This document shows, in pieces, positions 17,468-25,607 of a DNA stretch of 64,000 nt. Under the pieces are notes generated by a model that had not been told where the DNA came from, ran no database searches, and saw nothing but the letters and a program-made list of their open reading frames with translations. The stretch's first letter is position 1. Every line of letters starts with the position of its first letter. Source of the DNA: Mucilaginibacter paludis DSM 18603 (GTDB lineage Bacteria; Bacteroidota; Bacteroidia; Sphingobacteriales; Sphingobacteriaceae); assembly GCF_000166195.2 (NCBI RefSeq), contig NZ_CM001403.1, forward strand, positions 7,862,877 to 7,926,876, read 5' to 3'. A program made the translations under genes and the position numbers.

Positions 17468-18358
17468 ATGAAAAAACTATTAGGATTTTTAGTGCTTTCG
17501 TGCGCTATTTTGAGTTGTCAAAAAAGTTCAACCGTAAACCCCGCCAGTAGCGCCGTGGCTGCAAGCGTAAATTTGCCTGCCATTACTTCGCAATCATTCG
17601 CCAGTACCACCGTAACCACCGAGGCGGCGTTAAAAACTGCGGTTGCCAATGCAAAGCCCGGCGATGTAATTACCGTTAGCGGTACCATTAACCTGACCAG
17701 CACCTTGCAATTGCTGGTAAGCGGCACTGCAAGCGCCAAAATCAACCTATCGGGCGGTACCCTGAATTGCTCGGGCATATCATCGGGCTGGGGTGTAAAA
17801 GTTAATGGCAGTTACTGGAACATCCAAAACATAACCATTAAAAACGCGCCAAGCTGTGGTATTGTATTTCAAAGCGGCGGTTACAACTATGCTTATAAAA
17901 TAACATCAACCGGCAATAAAGACTCCGGAATACAGGTTTATAACGGCGCACACGACGATAACATCACCTACTGCACGTCATCTGAAAATTATGACACAGC
18001 CAACGGTGGCGAAAATGCAGATGGATTTGCATGTAAACTATCAGCCGGCCAAAACAACAAATTTGACCATTGCACTGCCTATCATAACTCTGACGACGGC
18101 TGGGATCTGTATGGCCAGCCTTATACCGTAACCATCACCAATTGCACATCAACCAATAACGGTTACGGTGGTTCTGGCGACGGAAACGGCTTTAAACTGG
18201 GTAGCGCAGGTCAGTCTGTACCACACACAGTTACCAACTGCACATCAAGTAATAATACAAAATCAGGCTATGATGGTAATGGCAACACCGGCCATATCAC
18301 TACAACAGGCAGCAGCGGCAGCGGTAACGGATACGCTTTATTTTACCGCATTTACTAA
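17468..18358 (+). CDS. PL9-type pectate lyase, lipoprotein
   Basis: The 296-residue protein has a lipoprotein signal with lipid Cys17 and a right-handed beta-helix from about residue 50. The block GENADGFACK followed by HNSDDGWDLY (Asp209, Asp210, Asp213) matches the calcium-binding site of PL9 pectate lyases, and GNGFKLG (Lys243), 34 residues later, matches the catalytic lysine position. Beta-elimination of (de-esterified) homogalacturonan is therefore the expected reaction, at the cell surface or in the periplasm, following CE8. The protein is shorter than usual PL9 enzymes, with a reduced C-terminal end, so the helix has fewer coils. A terminator isolates it downstream; it probably has its own promoter. 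Confidence 0.82.
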   Translation: MKKLLGFLVLSCAILSCQKSSTVNPASSAVAASVNLPAITSQSFASTTVTTEAALKTAVANAKPGDVITVSGTINLTSTLQLLVSGTASAKINLSGGTLNCSGISSGWGVKVNGSYWNIQNITIKNAPSCGIVFQSGGYNYAYKITSTGNKDSGIQVYNGAHDDNITYCTSSENYDTANGGENADGFACKLSAGQNNKFDHCTAYHNSDDGWDLYGQPYTVTITNCTSTNNGYGGSGDGNGFKLGSAGQSVPHTVTNCTSSNNTKSGYDGNGNTGHITTTGSSGSGNGYALFYRIY

Positions 18359-18400
18359 TTCACCAAATTATTAACCATAGCTAATTGGTTTATCAATAGC

Positions 18401-18432
18401 AAAAAAGTCGCTTTTAATAAAGCGGCTTTTTT
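18401..18432 (+). terminator. Rho-independent terminator after PL9 gene
   Basis: AAAAAAGTCGCTTT and AAAGCGGCTTTTTT pair around TAAT. With A- and T-tracts on both sides it can act in both directions. It marks the right end of pectin block A. Confidence 0.9.
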
Positions 18433-18557
18433 ACTATTAAATAATTTTTATCCTTCCCCAATCGATGTAGAACCGTAAATATATCCTCCGAGGTCAATCC
18501 CACTCCTATCGCTAATAATTTTATTTACTTCCATAATTTTTTCCAAAAAAGACTTGA

Positions 18558-18599
18558 GAAACCATTTGATTGCATATATATTTGCAACCAAATGGTTTC
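18558..18599 (+). promoter_or_regulatory. Palindromic operator with embedded promoter of the ArsR/SRPBCC operon
   Basis: Arms 18558-18574 (GAAACCATTTGATTGCA) and 18583-18599 (TGCAACCAAATGGTTTC) pair at 16 of 17 positions around 8 AT bases. The promoter box TATATTTG (18577-18584, TAnnTTTG type) lies in the centre, with TTG at 18554-18556 at the -33 distance. A dimeric regulator bound here would cover the promoter, which fits autorepression by the ArsR-type protein encoded next. Confidence 0.75.
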
Positions 18600-18665
18600 A
18601 AAGCTATGCAACAATGATGGCGTTTACGCAAATTGATGCCTAACCACATCCAAACAGTAACTTTA

Positions 18666-18986
18666 ATGAGAAGAGATATTTTTCAAGCCATAGCCGATCC
18701 CACCCGCCGGGCCATCATCGCCTTAATTGCTATACAGGCCATGACACCTAATGCTATTGCTGAACATTTTGATACTTCGCGCCAAGCCGTTTCAAAACAC
18801 CTGCGTGTATTAACAGAATGCGAACTGGTGAGGCAGGAACACCAGGGCCGCGAAATATTTTACCAGCTGGAAATTGATAAAATGAAAGAAATAGACAAAT
18901 GGTTGGAGCAATTCCGGAAAATATGGGAAACACGCTTCCAACAACTCGACGAGCTCTTACTAACCATAAAAAAACAAACGCCATGA
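18666..18986 (+). CDS. ArsR-family winged-helix transcriptional repressor
   Basis: The protein (106 residues from this start) opens with RRDIFQAIADPTRRAIIALI and continues with a winged helix-turn-helix (TPNAIAEHFDTSRQAVSKHLRVLTECELV), typical of the ArsR subgroup encoded with SRPBCC (AHSA1-like) genes. It has no metal-binding cysteines, so it is not a classical metal sensor. ATG 18666 begins exactly at the conserved family start; TTG 18633 and ATG 18636 would add 11 or 10 residues. Its stop overlaps the start of the next gene (ATGA). The strong palindrome at 18558-18599 is its likely operator. The signal it senses is unknown. Confidence 0.88.
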   Translation: MRRDIFQAIADPTRRAIIALIAIQAMTPNAIAEHFDTSRQAVSKHLRVLTECELVRQEHQGREIFYQLEIDKMKEIDKWLEQFRKIWETRFQQLDELLLTIKKQTP

Positions 18987-19491
18987 AACACAATCTGCAA
19001 TTCGACTTTATTGCCGACAAAGAGAAAAACAAACTGACCATAAGGCGGGAGTTTTTAGCCACAAGGCAATTGGTTTGGGACTGTTATACCAAAAGTGAGT
19101 TGCTCAACCAATGGTTTGCTCCCAAGCCCTTCACCACCAAACAAAATCAATGGATTTTAGCGAAGGTGGGCATTGGCATTATGCTATGGTAGAACTAAAC
19201 GGTGCCGAATATTGGGGTTATACGGCGTACATAAAAATCAAACCGATTGACTACTATACCTCTTTGGATGCTTTCTCGAACGCGGATGGCGAAATTAATA
19301 ATGACCTACCCAAGGCGGAGTGGCTGGTAACTTTTACCGACAAGGATGAAAACGCCTTGGTAGAAACTGTCGTTACCTATAAATCGTTATCGGATTTGGA
19401 ACAAATTATTCAGATGGGCATGGAACAAGGTATGATGGCCACACTGGAAAAACTGAATGAACTATTATTAACCTTAAAAAAATTAAAATGA
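18983..19491 (+). pseudogene. SRPBCC (AHSA1-like) gene broken by a frameshift
   Basis: The start overlaps the ArsR stop (ATGA). The first frame reads an SRPBCC N-terminus (IRREFLATRQLVWDCYTKSELLNQWFAPKPFTTK), then loses meaning and stops at 19192. The second frame, up to 19491, continues the domain (MDFSEGGHWHYAMVELNGAEYWGYTAYIKI, then the C-terminal helix). One missing A in the AAACAAAA run near 19138-19148 explains the shift; restoring it gives an intact protein of about 170 residues. The intact protein would be a small cytoplasmic START-like ligand-binding protein. Either a real recent mutation or a homopolymer sequencing error is possible; the lack of other damage favours a very recent or artefactual change. 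Confidence 0.85.
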
Positions 19492-19901
19492 GCAACAAAA
19501 TTATCATTACCTCAACGGTAAATGCAGACATCAAAAAAGTATGGGATTATTATACAAACCCCATACACATCACAAAATGGAACTTTGCAGACCCATCATG
19601 GCAATGCCCTTTTGCCTCAAATGATATGCGGGTTGGTGGGAAATACTCTGCAAGGATGGAAGCCAAAGACGGAAGTTTTGGTTTTGATTTTGAAGCTATT
19701 TACGATGAAATTATTGAAGGCGAAAGCTTTATCTATACCATGCCCGACGGCAGGCAGGTAACAGCTAACTTTAACAATAATGGCAACCGAACCGACATTA
19801 TAATAAAATTTGACGCGGAACAGCAAAACCCCATCGAAATGCAAAAAAATGGTTGGCAAGCTATACTTGACAATTTTAAAAACTACGTCGAAACAAACTA
19901 A
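19488..19901 (+). CDS. SRPBCC-domain (AHSA1-like) protein
   Basis: The 137-residue protein has the SRPBCC/AHSA1 pattern: N-terminal strand IIITSTVNADIKKVWDYYTNPIHITKWNFADPSWQCP, central GGKYSARMEAKDGSFGFDFEAIYDEI, and a C-terminal helix NPIEMQKNGWQAILDNFKNYVET. It is full length for the family. Its start overlaps the stop of the frameshifted paralogue (ATGA), making a three-gene operon with the ArsR repressor. The fold has a hydrophobic cavity and binds small ligands; the ligand is unknown. Confidence 0.88.
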   Translation: MSNKIIITSTVNADIKKVWDYYTNPIHITKWNFADPSWQCPFASNDMRVGGKYSARMEAKDGSFGFDFEAIYDEIIEGESFIYTMPDGRQVTANFNNNGNRTDIIIKFDAEQQNPIEMQKNGWQAILDNFKNYVETN

Positions 19902-19939
19902 CGTTAAGTTAATTTAAAATCATTGTGAGCTCTAAAAGC

Positions 19940-19977
19940 AAAAACGGGAATTTGCCTACTGGAATTCCCATTTTTTT
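19940..19977 (+). terminator. Rho-independent terminator of the ArsR/SRPBCC operon
   Basis: AAAAACGGGAATT and AATTCCCATTTTTTT pair around a 10-base loop, with a seven-T tract, about 40 bases after the last gene. Confidence 0.88.
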
Positions 19978-20094
19978 AGGAATTGAAAGTGGTAGCAAAA
20001 TAATTAAAACGGAAAATATCTGAGAGCTATCGCCTCAATTTCTCTCAATAACTTTTATGAGGCCATTTTTGAATGGTAACTATTTCTTGAGCCG

Positions 20095-20673
20095 CTAATC
20101 ATTTAATCCCTTTCCATCCAAGATTAGTGGCATACATTTTTCAACTCTTGCCTCGCGGGTTTTGGACTGCTTGGGAGCAGAAAAATGAAGGAGATAGGCT
20201 CGTTGGCGGCCAGGTGTCAAAGCTTTAAAAGCATTGTTCAGCGATGGATGACCATCTAATTTAACCTGGAACTCTTCAGGAACGGCAAACTCTGTGGTCT
20301 TTTTCATTTCTACCTTTAACCCGGCCTTTTCCACTTCAATAGCCTCGGCAATATAGGCTTTCAAAACAGGCTCCAGTTCAATTATTTCCTGAACATGGGT
20401 AAACCTTACCTGGCGAGCTGCCTGCACATTCTCACTTTGTTGGATCAGGATACCATCGCTATCACTTAATAAGGCGCCCTTGAAAAACAGCACTGCACAA
20501 TATTCTTTAAATACATGTATCAATACAATATTCCTTTTTTGAAACGTATAACAGGGAGTTCCCCATTTGAGTTCTTCGCGTAGCTGGCAGTCCAGAATGA
20601 TCATTCTTAACTTGTTGATTTCAGCCTGCCACTTATCGGTTTTATGAAAATAAAAGTCAACCTCAGGATTCAT
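20095..20673 (-). CDS. YdeI/OmpD-associated family protein (DUF1801-like)
   Basis: The 192-residue cytoplasmic protein has an N-terminal DUF1801-like domain (KWGTPCYTFQKRNIVLIHVFKEYCAVLFFKGALLSD) and a C-terminal bacteriocin-protection/OmdA-type segment (VPEEFQVKLDGHPSLNNAFKALTPGRQRAYLLHFSAPKQSKTREARVEKC). This two-part form is common in Bacteroidota under the YdeI/OmpD-associated name. The biochemical role is not established. It is monocistronic, facing the SRPBCC operon. Confidence 0.85.
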   Translation of the reverse strand: MNPEVDFYFHKTDKWQAEINKLRMIILDCQLREELKWGTPCYTFQKRNIVLIHVFKEYCAVLFFKGALLSDSDGILIQQSENVQAARQVRFTHVQEIIELEPVLKAYIAEAIEVEKAGLKVEMKKTTEFAVPEEFQVKLDGHPSLNNAFKALTPGRQRAYLLHFSAPKQSKTREARVEKCMPLILDGKGLND

Positions 20674-20766
20674 GTTACGCTCGCTTATAATTTCGTTATT
20701 GTTATTTACTCATTCTGAGTTAGGAGCAGCACCTTTTAAAAACACAAGCATGCCCTCACCTAAAAT

Positions 20767-20804
20767 AAAAATAGGGAAAAGTTTTTAAACTTTCCCCTAT
20801 TTTA
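20767..20804 (-). terminator. Terminator of the VIT/vWA gene
   Basis: On the - strand, AAAATAGGGGAAAGTTT and AAACTTTTCCCTATTTT pair closely around AA and run into a T-rich tail. It lies about 30 bases after the stop at 20831. Confidence 0.85.
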
Positions 20805-20830
20805 AAAACACGCTATTTAACTACAAAAGC

Positions 20831-23800
20831 TTACTTAAAATCCAAATCGCCGATGTAAACGGCACCGTTTGTCCCTTTTTTCATTTGTAACACTATAATT
20901 TCTTTCTTTTCCTGTGGGGTACCGTAATGGGTGAACAATTCGGCCATAATGGTTGTGGGCCCGGCAATGGTGGCCTGCCTGTCGCCATAGTAATTGATCT
21001 CAATTTTGTATGTCCCTTTAATCGCCTTCTTCAATAAAAACTGTTCGGGGCCAAATCCCTGGGTCATATCGTGCGAAATGCGCCCTCCAATTTCGGTGCG
21101 GTTATGGCTATAATAACATTTTTCGTTATTAGGGTCGGTTACCCATAAATCAATATCGGTATTGTTCATGTTCCAATCCATTACAATGCGCACATCTACC
21201 GGCACGGGTTTGATGATAGCTTTAGGGATTGATGACAGATTGAGCTTACCTTTGTTCAGCGCGATGATGCGGTTAATTTCGGGCAGAAAAACCTCCTGTA
21301 TCCCGTTGTAAAGGCGGTCTGCTTCTGCTGTGTAACTCCTCGTCATGGCATCATAAAGCACATCCAGCGCTTTTTGGTGTTCACCGGCTTCTTCCAGCGC
21401 CAATCCATAATCGCGATAGCTCTGCGGATCCATGGGGCGCAGTTCTGTAACCTTTTTAAAGGCGAATACCTCGCCCTCAAAATCGCCAAGCTGCTTTAAC
21501 TTGTAACCTAACATTTTATATAGCTCGTAACTACCCAGATCTAACTCAGCCAAGTTGCTTAAAATGCGGAGGCCAACTTCTTTGTGACCGGTTTTAATAA
21601 AATAATCTGCCACATCAAAATAGTAAATCGGATTGCTGCTAAAGGTCTGCCTTAAATCCAGGTACTTTTGATATTGATCGGTTTTGGCCACTTTTTGAAT
21701 CAACTTTAAATAATCAGCCCCAGCAGGATTATAAGTAATATTGATCCCCCCATTTTTATCCGTTGCGACGGTATCTGCCGAGGGCGATTGTGCTTTACCC
21801 TTCTTTGTAGTAATCATAATCACTCCATTGGCGGCCCTACCTCCGTAAACGGCTGTTGCGCTGGCATCTTTCAATATGCCGACGGACGTGATGTCGGTGG
21901 GTTTAATGCCGCCTATATACCCCATCGCAACGCCGTCTACCACATATAATGGTTGAGGAGAAGTAACGCTCGCATTACCGCGGATCACAATTTTATCAGT
22001 TGCACCTGGAGTTGGCGTATTGGATATAGCAACCCCTGCCACCATTCCCTTGAATTCCATATCAGGCAAAGCTTGAACAGTTGCGCTACTCGAAACCCTT
22101 TTTTGTGTTGCGTATCCCACAACCATTACCTCGTTTAAACTATTCGCGGCAATGGGCAATGTAATTCTGCCGAGAGCATAATTTCTTACAACAATCTGTT
22201 TGGATTGATATCCGATTGCAGTCACCGTGATTATACTGCCTACCCTGCCGTTAACCGTAAACTCGCCTGAGGCATTGGTTACGGTACTGGTATTCTGGCC
22301 GCTTACCCGTACTGTAGCGCCGGGCATTGGGCGCTTATCATTACCGGCAATAACAGTACCCGTTATTTGCAATTGCCCTCCCGATGCCTGGCGACTTTCG
22401 GCAACATGACTACTCGGGTGCGACGGTTCGTCGGTCACCTTAATTGCTTTAGCTTGTGTATCAGCGGCCCACCACTGGCTCAGTTCGCTCTGCATGTTCA
22501 CAGCGGTAGTTACGTTTTCGCGCCGGGTACCGGTATTATCGGTCCCTCTTTGCTTCATAATCATATCATACTGCGCCTGCAACTCCGCCGGAGGCTCAAT
22601 TTCATACTGTATATAGTCGTATACGGTTTCTAAAACAATCAGCGATGTATTCCGGGTAACCATACAGAAACGCTTTCCAAGCGATTCAATTTCCTGCCGG
22701 TTGGCCTCATAATTAATATCCAGTTCACTTATCTTTTTCTGCGCCCAAAGCCTGGCTACGTTTATATCCTCAACGCCGTTTTTTGCCAGATCAAGCGTTA
22801 TTGTTTTTTCGTAAGCCACCTTATCACCATAGCCATATTGTAAAGTAATAGTTTGATTGGGATTCCGGGTGATACCTGCGACAGAAAAAGCGCCACTTAC
22901 GGCAACCGGCAAGGAGGGATAATTCTCTTCTACCGCATCGGTGGCTTTCACACCTAAAAAATGAAGAGATTGCGTGGTGAGTTTGTTTAGAGCCGCTTTA
23001 TCGTCGTCCTTATTGAGGTCGATCAGTTCGCCGCCGGATTTAAGCGCAATCAGTTTCAGATTACTATAGTCGGCAACCGTTGCTGAATTAACACAATAAA
23101 CAGGCCTATTGCCCAGTTTGATATTTTTCTCGCCGAAGGTTTGATGCCCATCACTCATCAGCAAAAACTCATCTACCGCATATTTTGATAAATTGACGTT
23201 GCCAAAGTTGGTAGCCCCATCGTAGGTAACATGTTCCAAATCGGTTTTAAGCTGAGCCCAGTTTCCACCATCAATTGTGTATGCCTTCGTGCTTAAAACG
23301 GTATTGCCAAAAGTTACCAATGTAATTTCGGCATTGTTAACCCGTTTAAAATAAGCATCCAGTAATGTAAACTCCTTTTTTATATCCCGGTTTGCCCCAC
23401 TTAACGAAGCATCCCATAATAAACCAATGTGCTGCGAAACCGGCCTGCTAATCGTTTTGGCTTGTAGCCTTGTGTTGATAAAATAATAATATTTGTTGCC
23501 TTGCGCTTGTATCACCACCTCACTTGCATCCAGTGGCTTGGGTATTGAGAACGATAAGGAATGATTGGGCACATAATCATTTTTATCGATAGAAGCGGAA
23601 TACGTATTCTGATGTTTATCAAATTGCAGCTCATCACTATTGGCATTATCCGTAATAGGGGCAGCCGCGCTTTGAACAACTGCTACCTGGAGCGAAAAAT
23701 TTTTAACTGTATCCTTTACATTGAGCGGCAAATTAAATTTAAGATTTCCGTTATCTGCCAATGGAATTTCCTCTTCGTAACCAATAGTTACCGTGCGTGT

Positions 23801-24223
23801 GCTGTTGGGGTTTATAGGATAAATGCGTGTACGGAAAGTATTCCCCTCCACTTTTTCAAGCAGGCCCGGATCGACGCGCCTACGCTCTATCGACTCGAAC
23901 ACCACAGCACCCTTTCCACGGTCAACCGGGACGGCTTCCCGAATTTTGCCATTAATATCCAGTGCGTAACGGCTCACGCTAATACCATCTTTCAACGGAA
24001 AGGTAAGTGTACCCTCCAATACTCTTGATGTAGAGTTGGCAAAAGTCATTTGCCAGGTAGTGCGGCTGATATTACCGTAAATGGCAACATCAATTTTTAA
24101 CTGTTGCAGTTTTACGCCGTTATTGCTTTTACCATCCACGGTTAATTGTGGCGTTTGGGCACGGGCGGTTAACGTTTGTAGTACAACAAATAACAGTGCG
24201 AAGAAATATTTCAGGCTTTTCAT
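20831..24223 (-). CDS. VIT-vWA protein fused to a SusC-like plug, TPR and DUF2135
   Basis: The 1130-residue exported protein has a signal peptide (about 1-22); a VIT domain (about 25-150, including a YEEEIPLADNGNLKFNLPL strand); a vWA domain with a DASLS MIDAS motif near residue 268; a CarboxypepD_reg-like domain (about 615-690, ITGTVIAGNDKRPMPGATVRVSG); a plug-like domain with the SusC signature YVVDGVAMG...LKDASATAVYGGRAANGVIMITTKKG (about 695-800); TPR-like helices (about 825-965); and a DUF2135 domain (about 1000-1125, WNMNNTDIDLWVTDPNNEKC). There is no beta-barrel. The job is unknown; protein-protein interaction in the periplasm or at the outer membrane is inferred. It is monocistronic with its own terminator. 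Confidence 0.85.
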   Translation of the reverse strand: MKSLKYFFALLFVVLQTLTARAQTPQLTVDGKSNNGVKLQQLKIDVAIYGNISRTTWQMTFANSTSRVLEGTLTFPLKDGISVSRYALDINGKIREAVPVDRGKGAVVFESIERRRVDPGLLEKVEGNTFRTRIYPINPNSTRTVTIGYEEEIPLADNGNLKFNLPLNVKDTVKNFSLQVAVVQSAAAPITDNANSDELQFDKHQNTYSASIDKNDYVPNHSLSFSIPKPLDASEVVIQAQGNKYYYFINTRLQAKTISRPVSQHIGLLWDASLSGANRDIKKEFTLLDAYFKRVNNAEITLVTFGNTVLSTKAYTIDGGNWAQLKTDLEHVTYDGATNFGNVNLSKYAVDEFLLMSDGHQTFGEKNIKLGNRPVYCVNSATVADYSNLKLIALKSGGELIDLNKDDDKAALNKLTTQSLHFLGVKATDAVEENYPSLPVAVSGAFSVAGITRNPNQTITLQYGYGDKVAYEKTITLDLAKNGVEDINVARLWAQKKISELDINYEANRQEIESLGKRFCMVTRNTSLIVLETVYDYIQYEIEPPAELQAQYDMIMKQRGTDNTGTRRENVTTAVNMQSELSQWWAADTQAKAIKVTDEPSHPSSHVAESRQASGGQLQITGTVIAGNDKRPMPGATVRVSGQNTSTVTNASGEFTVNGRVGSIITVTAIGYQSKQIVVRNYALGRITLPIAANSLNEVMVVGYATQKRVSSSATVQALPDMEFKGMVAGVAISNTPTPGATDKIVIRGNASVTSPQPLYVVDGVAMGYIGGIKPTDITSVGILKDASATAVYGGRAANGVIMITTKKGKAQSPSADTVATDKNGGINITYNPAGADYLKLIQKVAKTDQYQKYLDLRQTFSSNPIYYFDVADYFIKTGHKEVGLRILSNLAELDLGSYELYKMLGYKLKQLGDFEGEVFAFKKVTELRPMDPQSYRDYGLALEEAGEHQKALDVLYDAMTRSYTAEADRLYNGIQEVFLPEINRIIALNKGKLNLSSIPKAIIKPVPVDVRIVMDWNMNNTDIDLWVTDPNNEKCYYSHNRTEIGGRISHDMTQGFGPEQFLLKKAIKGTYKIEINYYGDRQATIAGPTTIMAELFTHYGTPQEKKEIIVLQMKKGTNGAVYIGDLDFK

Positions 24224-24445
24224 GGTTGTTAATTTCCCCGAGGATGCAGGGAGGTATTACATTCCATAAACTTTTTTTAAAAATATTTTCGCCGGTTGCG
24301 ATTCCCTGCCGGGGATTGGAGCTAAAAAAGGAGATTCTTTAAAATTAAACTTGATCTGACTTTTACGCCCTTCCGATGTGGTTCACTTTGACAGCATTAG
24401 TTACTCACTTTTCACGCGATCCCCCCCATATTTGTGGGCAGCATA

Positions 24446-24874
24446 CTATCTGCCTGCTGGAAAGATCAACGGTATCGATGGCGAAACTTTTCTATTATTG
24501 CGATGTGTATCCACGGGTAGGTCTTTTAGAGGTTCATTTGATAAAGGACATATACTCCATATGTGATTTGGATTTTTATCACGATCGATATCGAACCAGT
24601 AATAAATTTTAAACATTTCGCTCCGATTATTTACCCTGGTTATTGCATCTATCATCCTTCTATTGGTAGGGGCGTTAATATCATAAATACTTTCATCATC
24701 AGAATCTAACCAGTTATGGTATGCTGTCAAATAATCTTCCTTCCAGTTCATCCAATTAATTTCTTTCCATAAAAATTGGTAAACAGGATGACTTAAAGCC
24801 ACGTTTTCTTCAGTTTGTACATGCCATATGATATTATCATCAACACCTGTTACCATTACTTTAAACTGTTCCAT
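24446..24874 (-). CDS. Uncharacterised 142-residue protein, paired with DUF4279 gene
   Basis: I do not recognise this protein. It has no signal or membrane segment and is rich in Trp, Asp and Asn (FLWKEINWMNWKEDYLTAYHNWLDSDDESIYD), a composition often seen in immunity-like or contact-dependent accessory proteins, but that is only a resemblance. It follows the DUF4279 gene by 26 bases on the same strand and is probably co-transcribed with it. Base composition is more AT-rich than the glycosidase genes nearby. Confidence 0.6.
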   Translation of the reverse strand: MEQFKVMVTGVDDNIIWHVQTEENVALSHPVYQFLWKEINWMNWKEDYLTAYHNWLDSDDESIYDINAPTNRRMIDAITRVNNRSEMFKIYYWFDIDRDKNPNHIWSICPLSNEPLKDLPVDTHRNNRKVSPSIPLIFPAGR

Positions 24875-24900
24875 CTTTTTTTATTAAAACGGCTGTTCTC

Positions 24901-25356
24901 TTATTCAACGAGATAGTAAGTATCAAACTCAATGCCGATTGAATATTTACTTAACCTACAAATTAATTGCTTACTAAGAACAAAGTATGGATTGTAATCA
25001 TAAAAGTAAGCATAACATAACAAGTGATTCTTGGGATATTTATCTAAGACCTCTAAAAAAGAACTCTGATGCTTGTCTAATAGATCAAGCATAATTTCTA
25101 TAGGCTTGTTTAGATGTACCTCGTCACTTCCAACTTGCTTCTCCACATTTAGTATCCAAAGATTTCGATTATTAAACTTTCCAGCAATTACTTCCCCTGT
25201 GTTTTTATTATACTTTTGACTTCCTTTTACAATTAGTTCTGAAGGTTCAACCTGTAATAAATTGGTTATAATGGCAGGATGATCTTCGTCTGTTTCAATT
25301 AACAGCGAACATCCGTATTCATCATTTCTATTAAGTTCATTTTCTTTTTTGTACAT
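24901..25356 (-). CDS. DUF4279-domain protein
   Basis: The 151-residue cytoplasmic protein shows the DUF4279 pattern: an N-terminal strand EYGCSLLIETDEDHPAIITNLLQVEPSELIVKG, a central NLWILNVE strand, and a helix with the C-terminal LSKQLICRLSKYSIGIEFDTYYL. DUF4279 proteins are small, of unknown function, and often encoded near toxin/immunity genes. It is the first gene of a two-gene unit with the 142-residue protein. It is AT-rich relative to block B. Confidence 0.7.
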   Translation of the reverse strand: MYKKENELNRNDEYGCSLLIETDEDHPAIITNLLQVEPSELIVKGSQKYNKNTGEVIAGKFNNRNLWILNVEKQVGSDEVHLNKPIEIMLDLLDKHQSSFLEVLDKYPKNHLLCYAYFYDYNPYFVLSKQLICRLSKYSIGIEFDTYYLVE

Positions 25357-25433
25357 AATTATTTCAAATAGTACTAAAGGTCAAGTATATTAAATTCAAA
25401 CCAGAAATAATACGATGCTGTATGATGTACTCA

Positions 25434-25480
25434 AGAATAGAAGAAGCCGTTATTCAAAAAGGAACAACGGCTTCTTATTC
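25434..25480 (-). terminator. Hairpin between the DUF4279 unit and GH127
   Basis: AAGAAGCCGTT (25441-25451) and AACGGCTTCTT (25466-25476) pair perfectly, with further A/T pairing outside. It lies about 130 bases beyond the GH127 stop and is the likely end of the long block B transcript. Confidence 0.7.
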
Positions 25481-25607
25481 AAGCTTGCAGAATTAATACA
25501 TCAATTACTTAACCGGGCAAAAAAAACTTATTTCCGGATTGTCAGTAAAAAACTACGGAGGCAAAATGCAAACTAACCGGCGCTCTGCCCTATCTTTCGC
25601 TTGTTGT

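Noticed and set aside
22227..24028. Several 60-155 codon + strand ORFs inside the VIT-vWA gene
   Set aside because: They are shadows of the long - strand gene; none has a domain or a promoter.
18550..25440. The middle block as a mobile island
   Set aside because: No integrase, transposase, terminal repeats or tRNA were found; only AT-richness of the DUF4279 pair hints at transfer.
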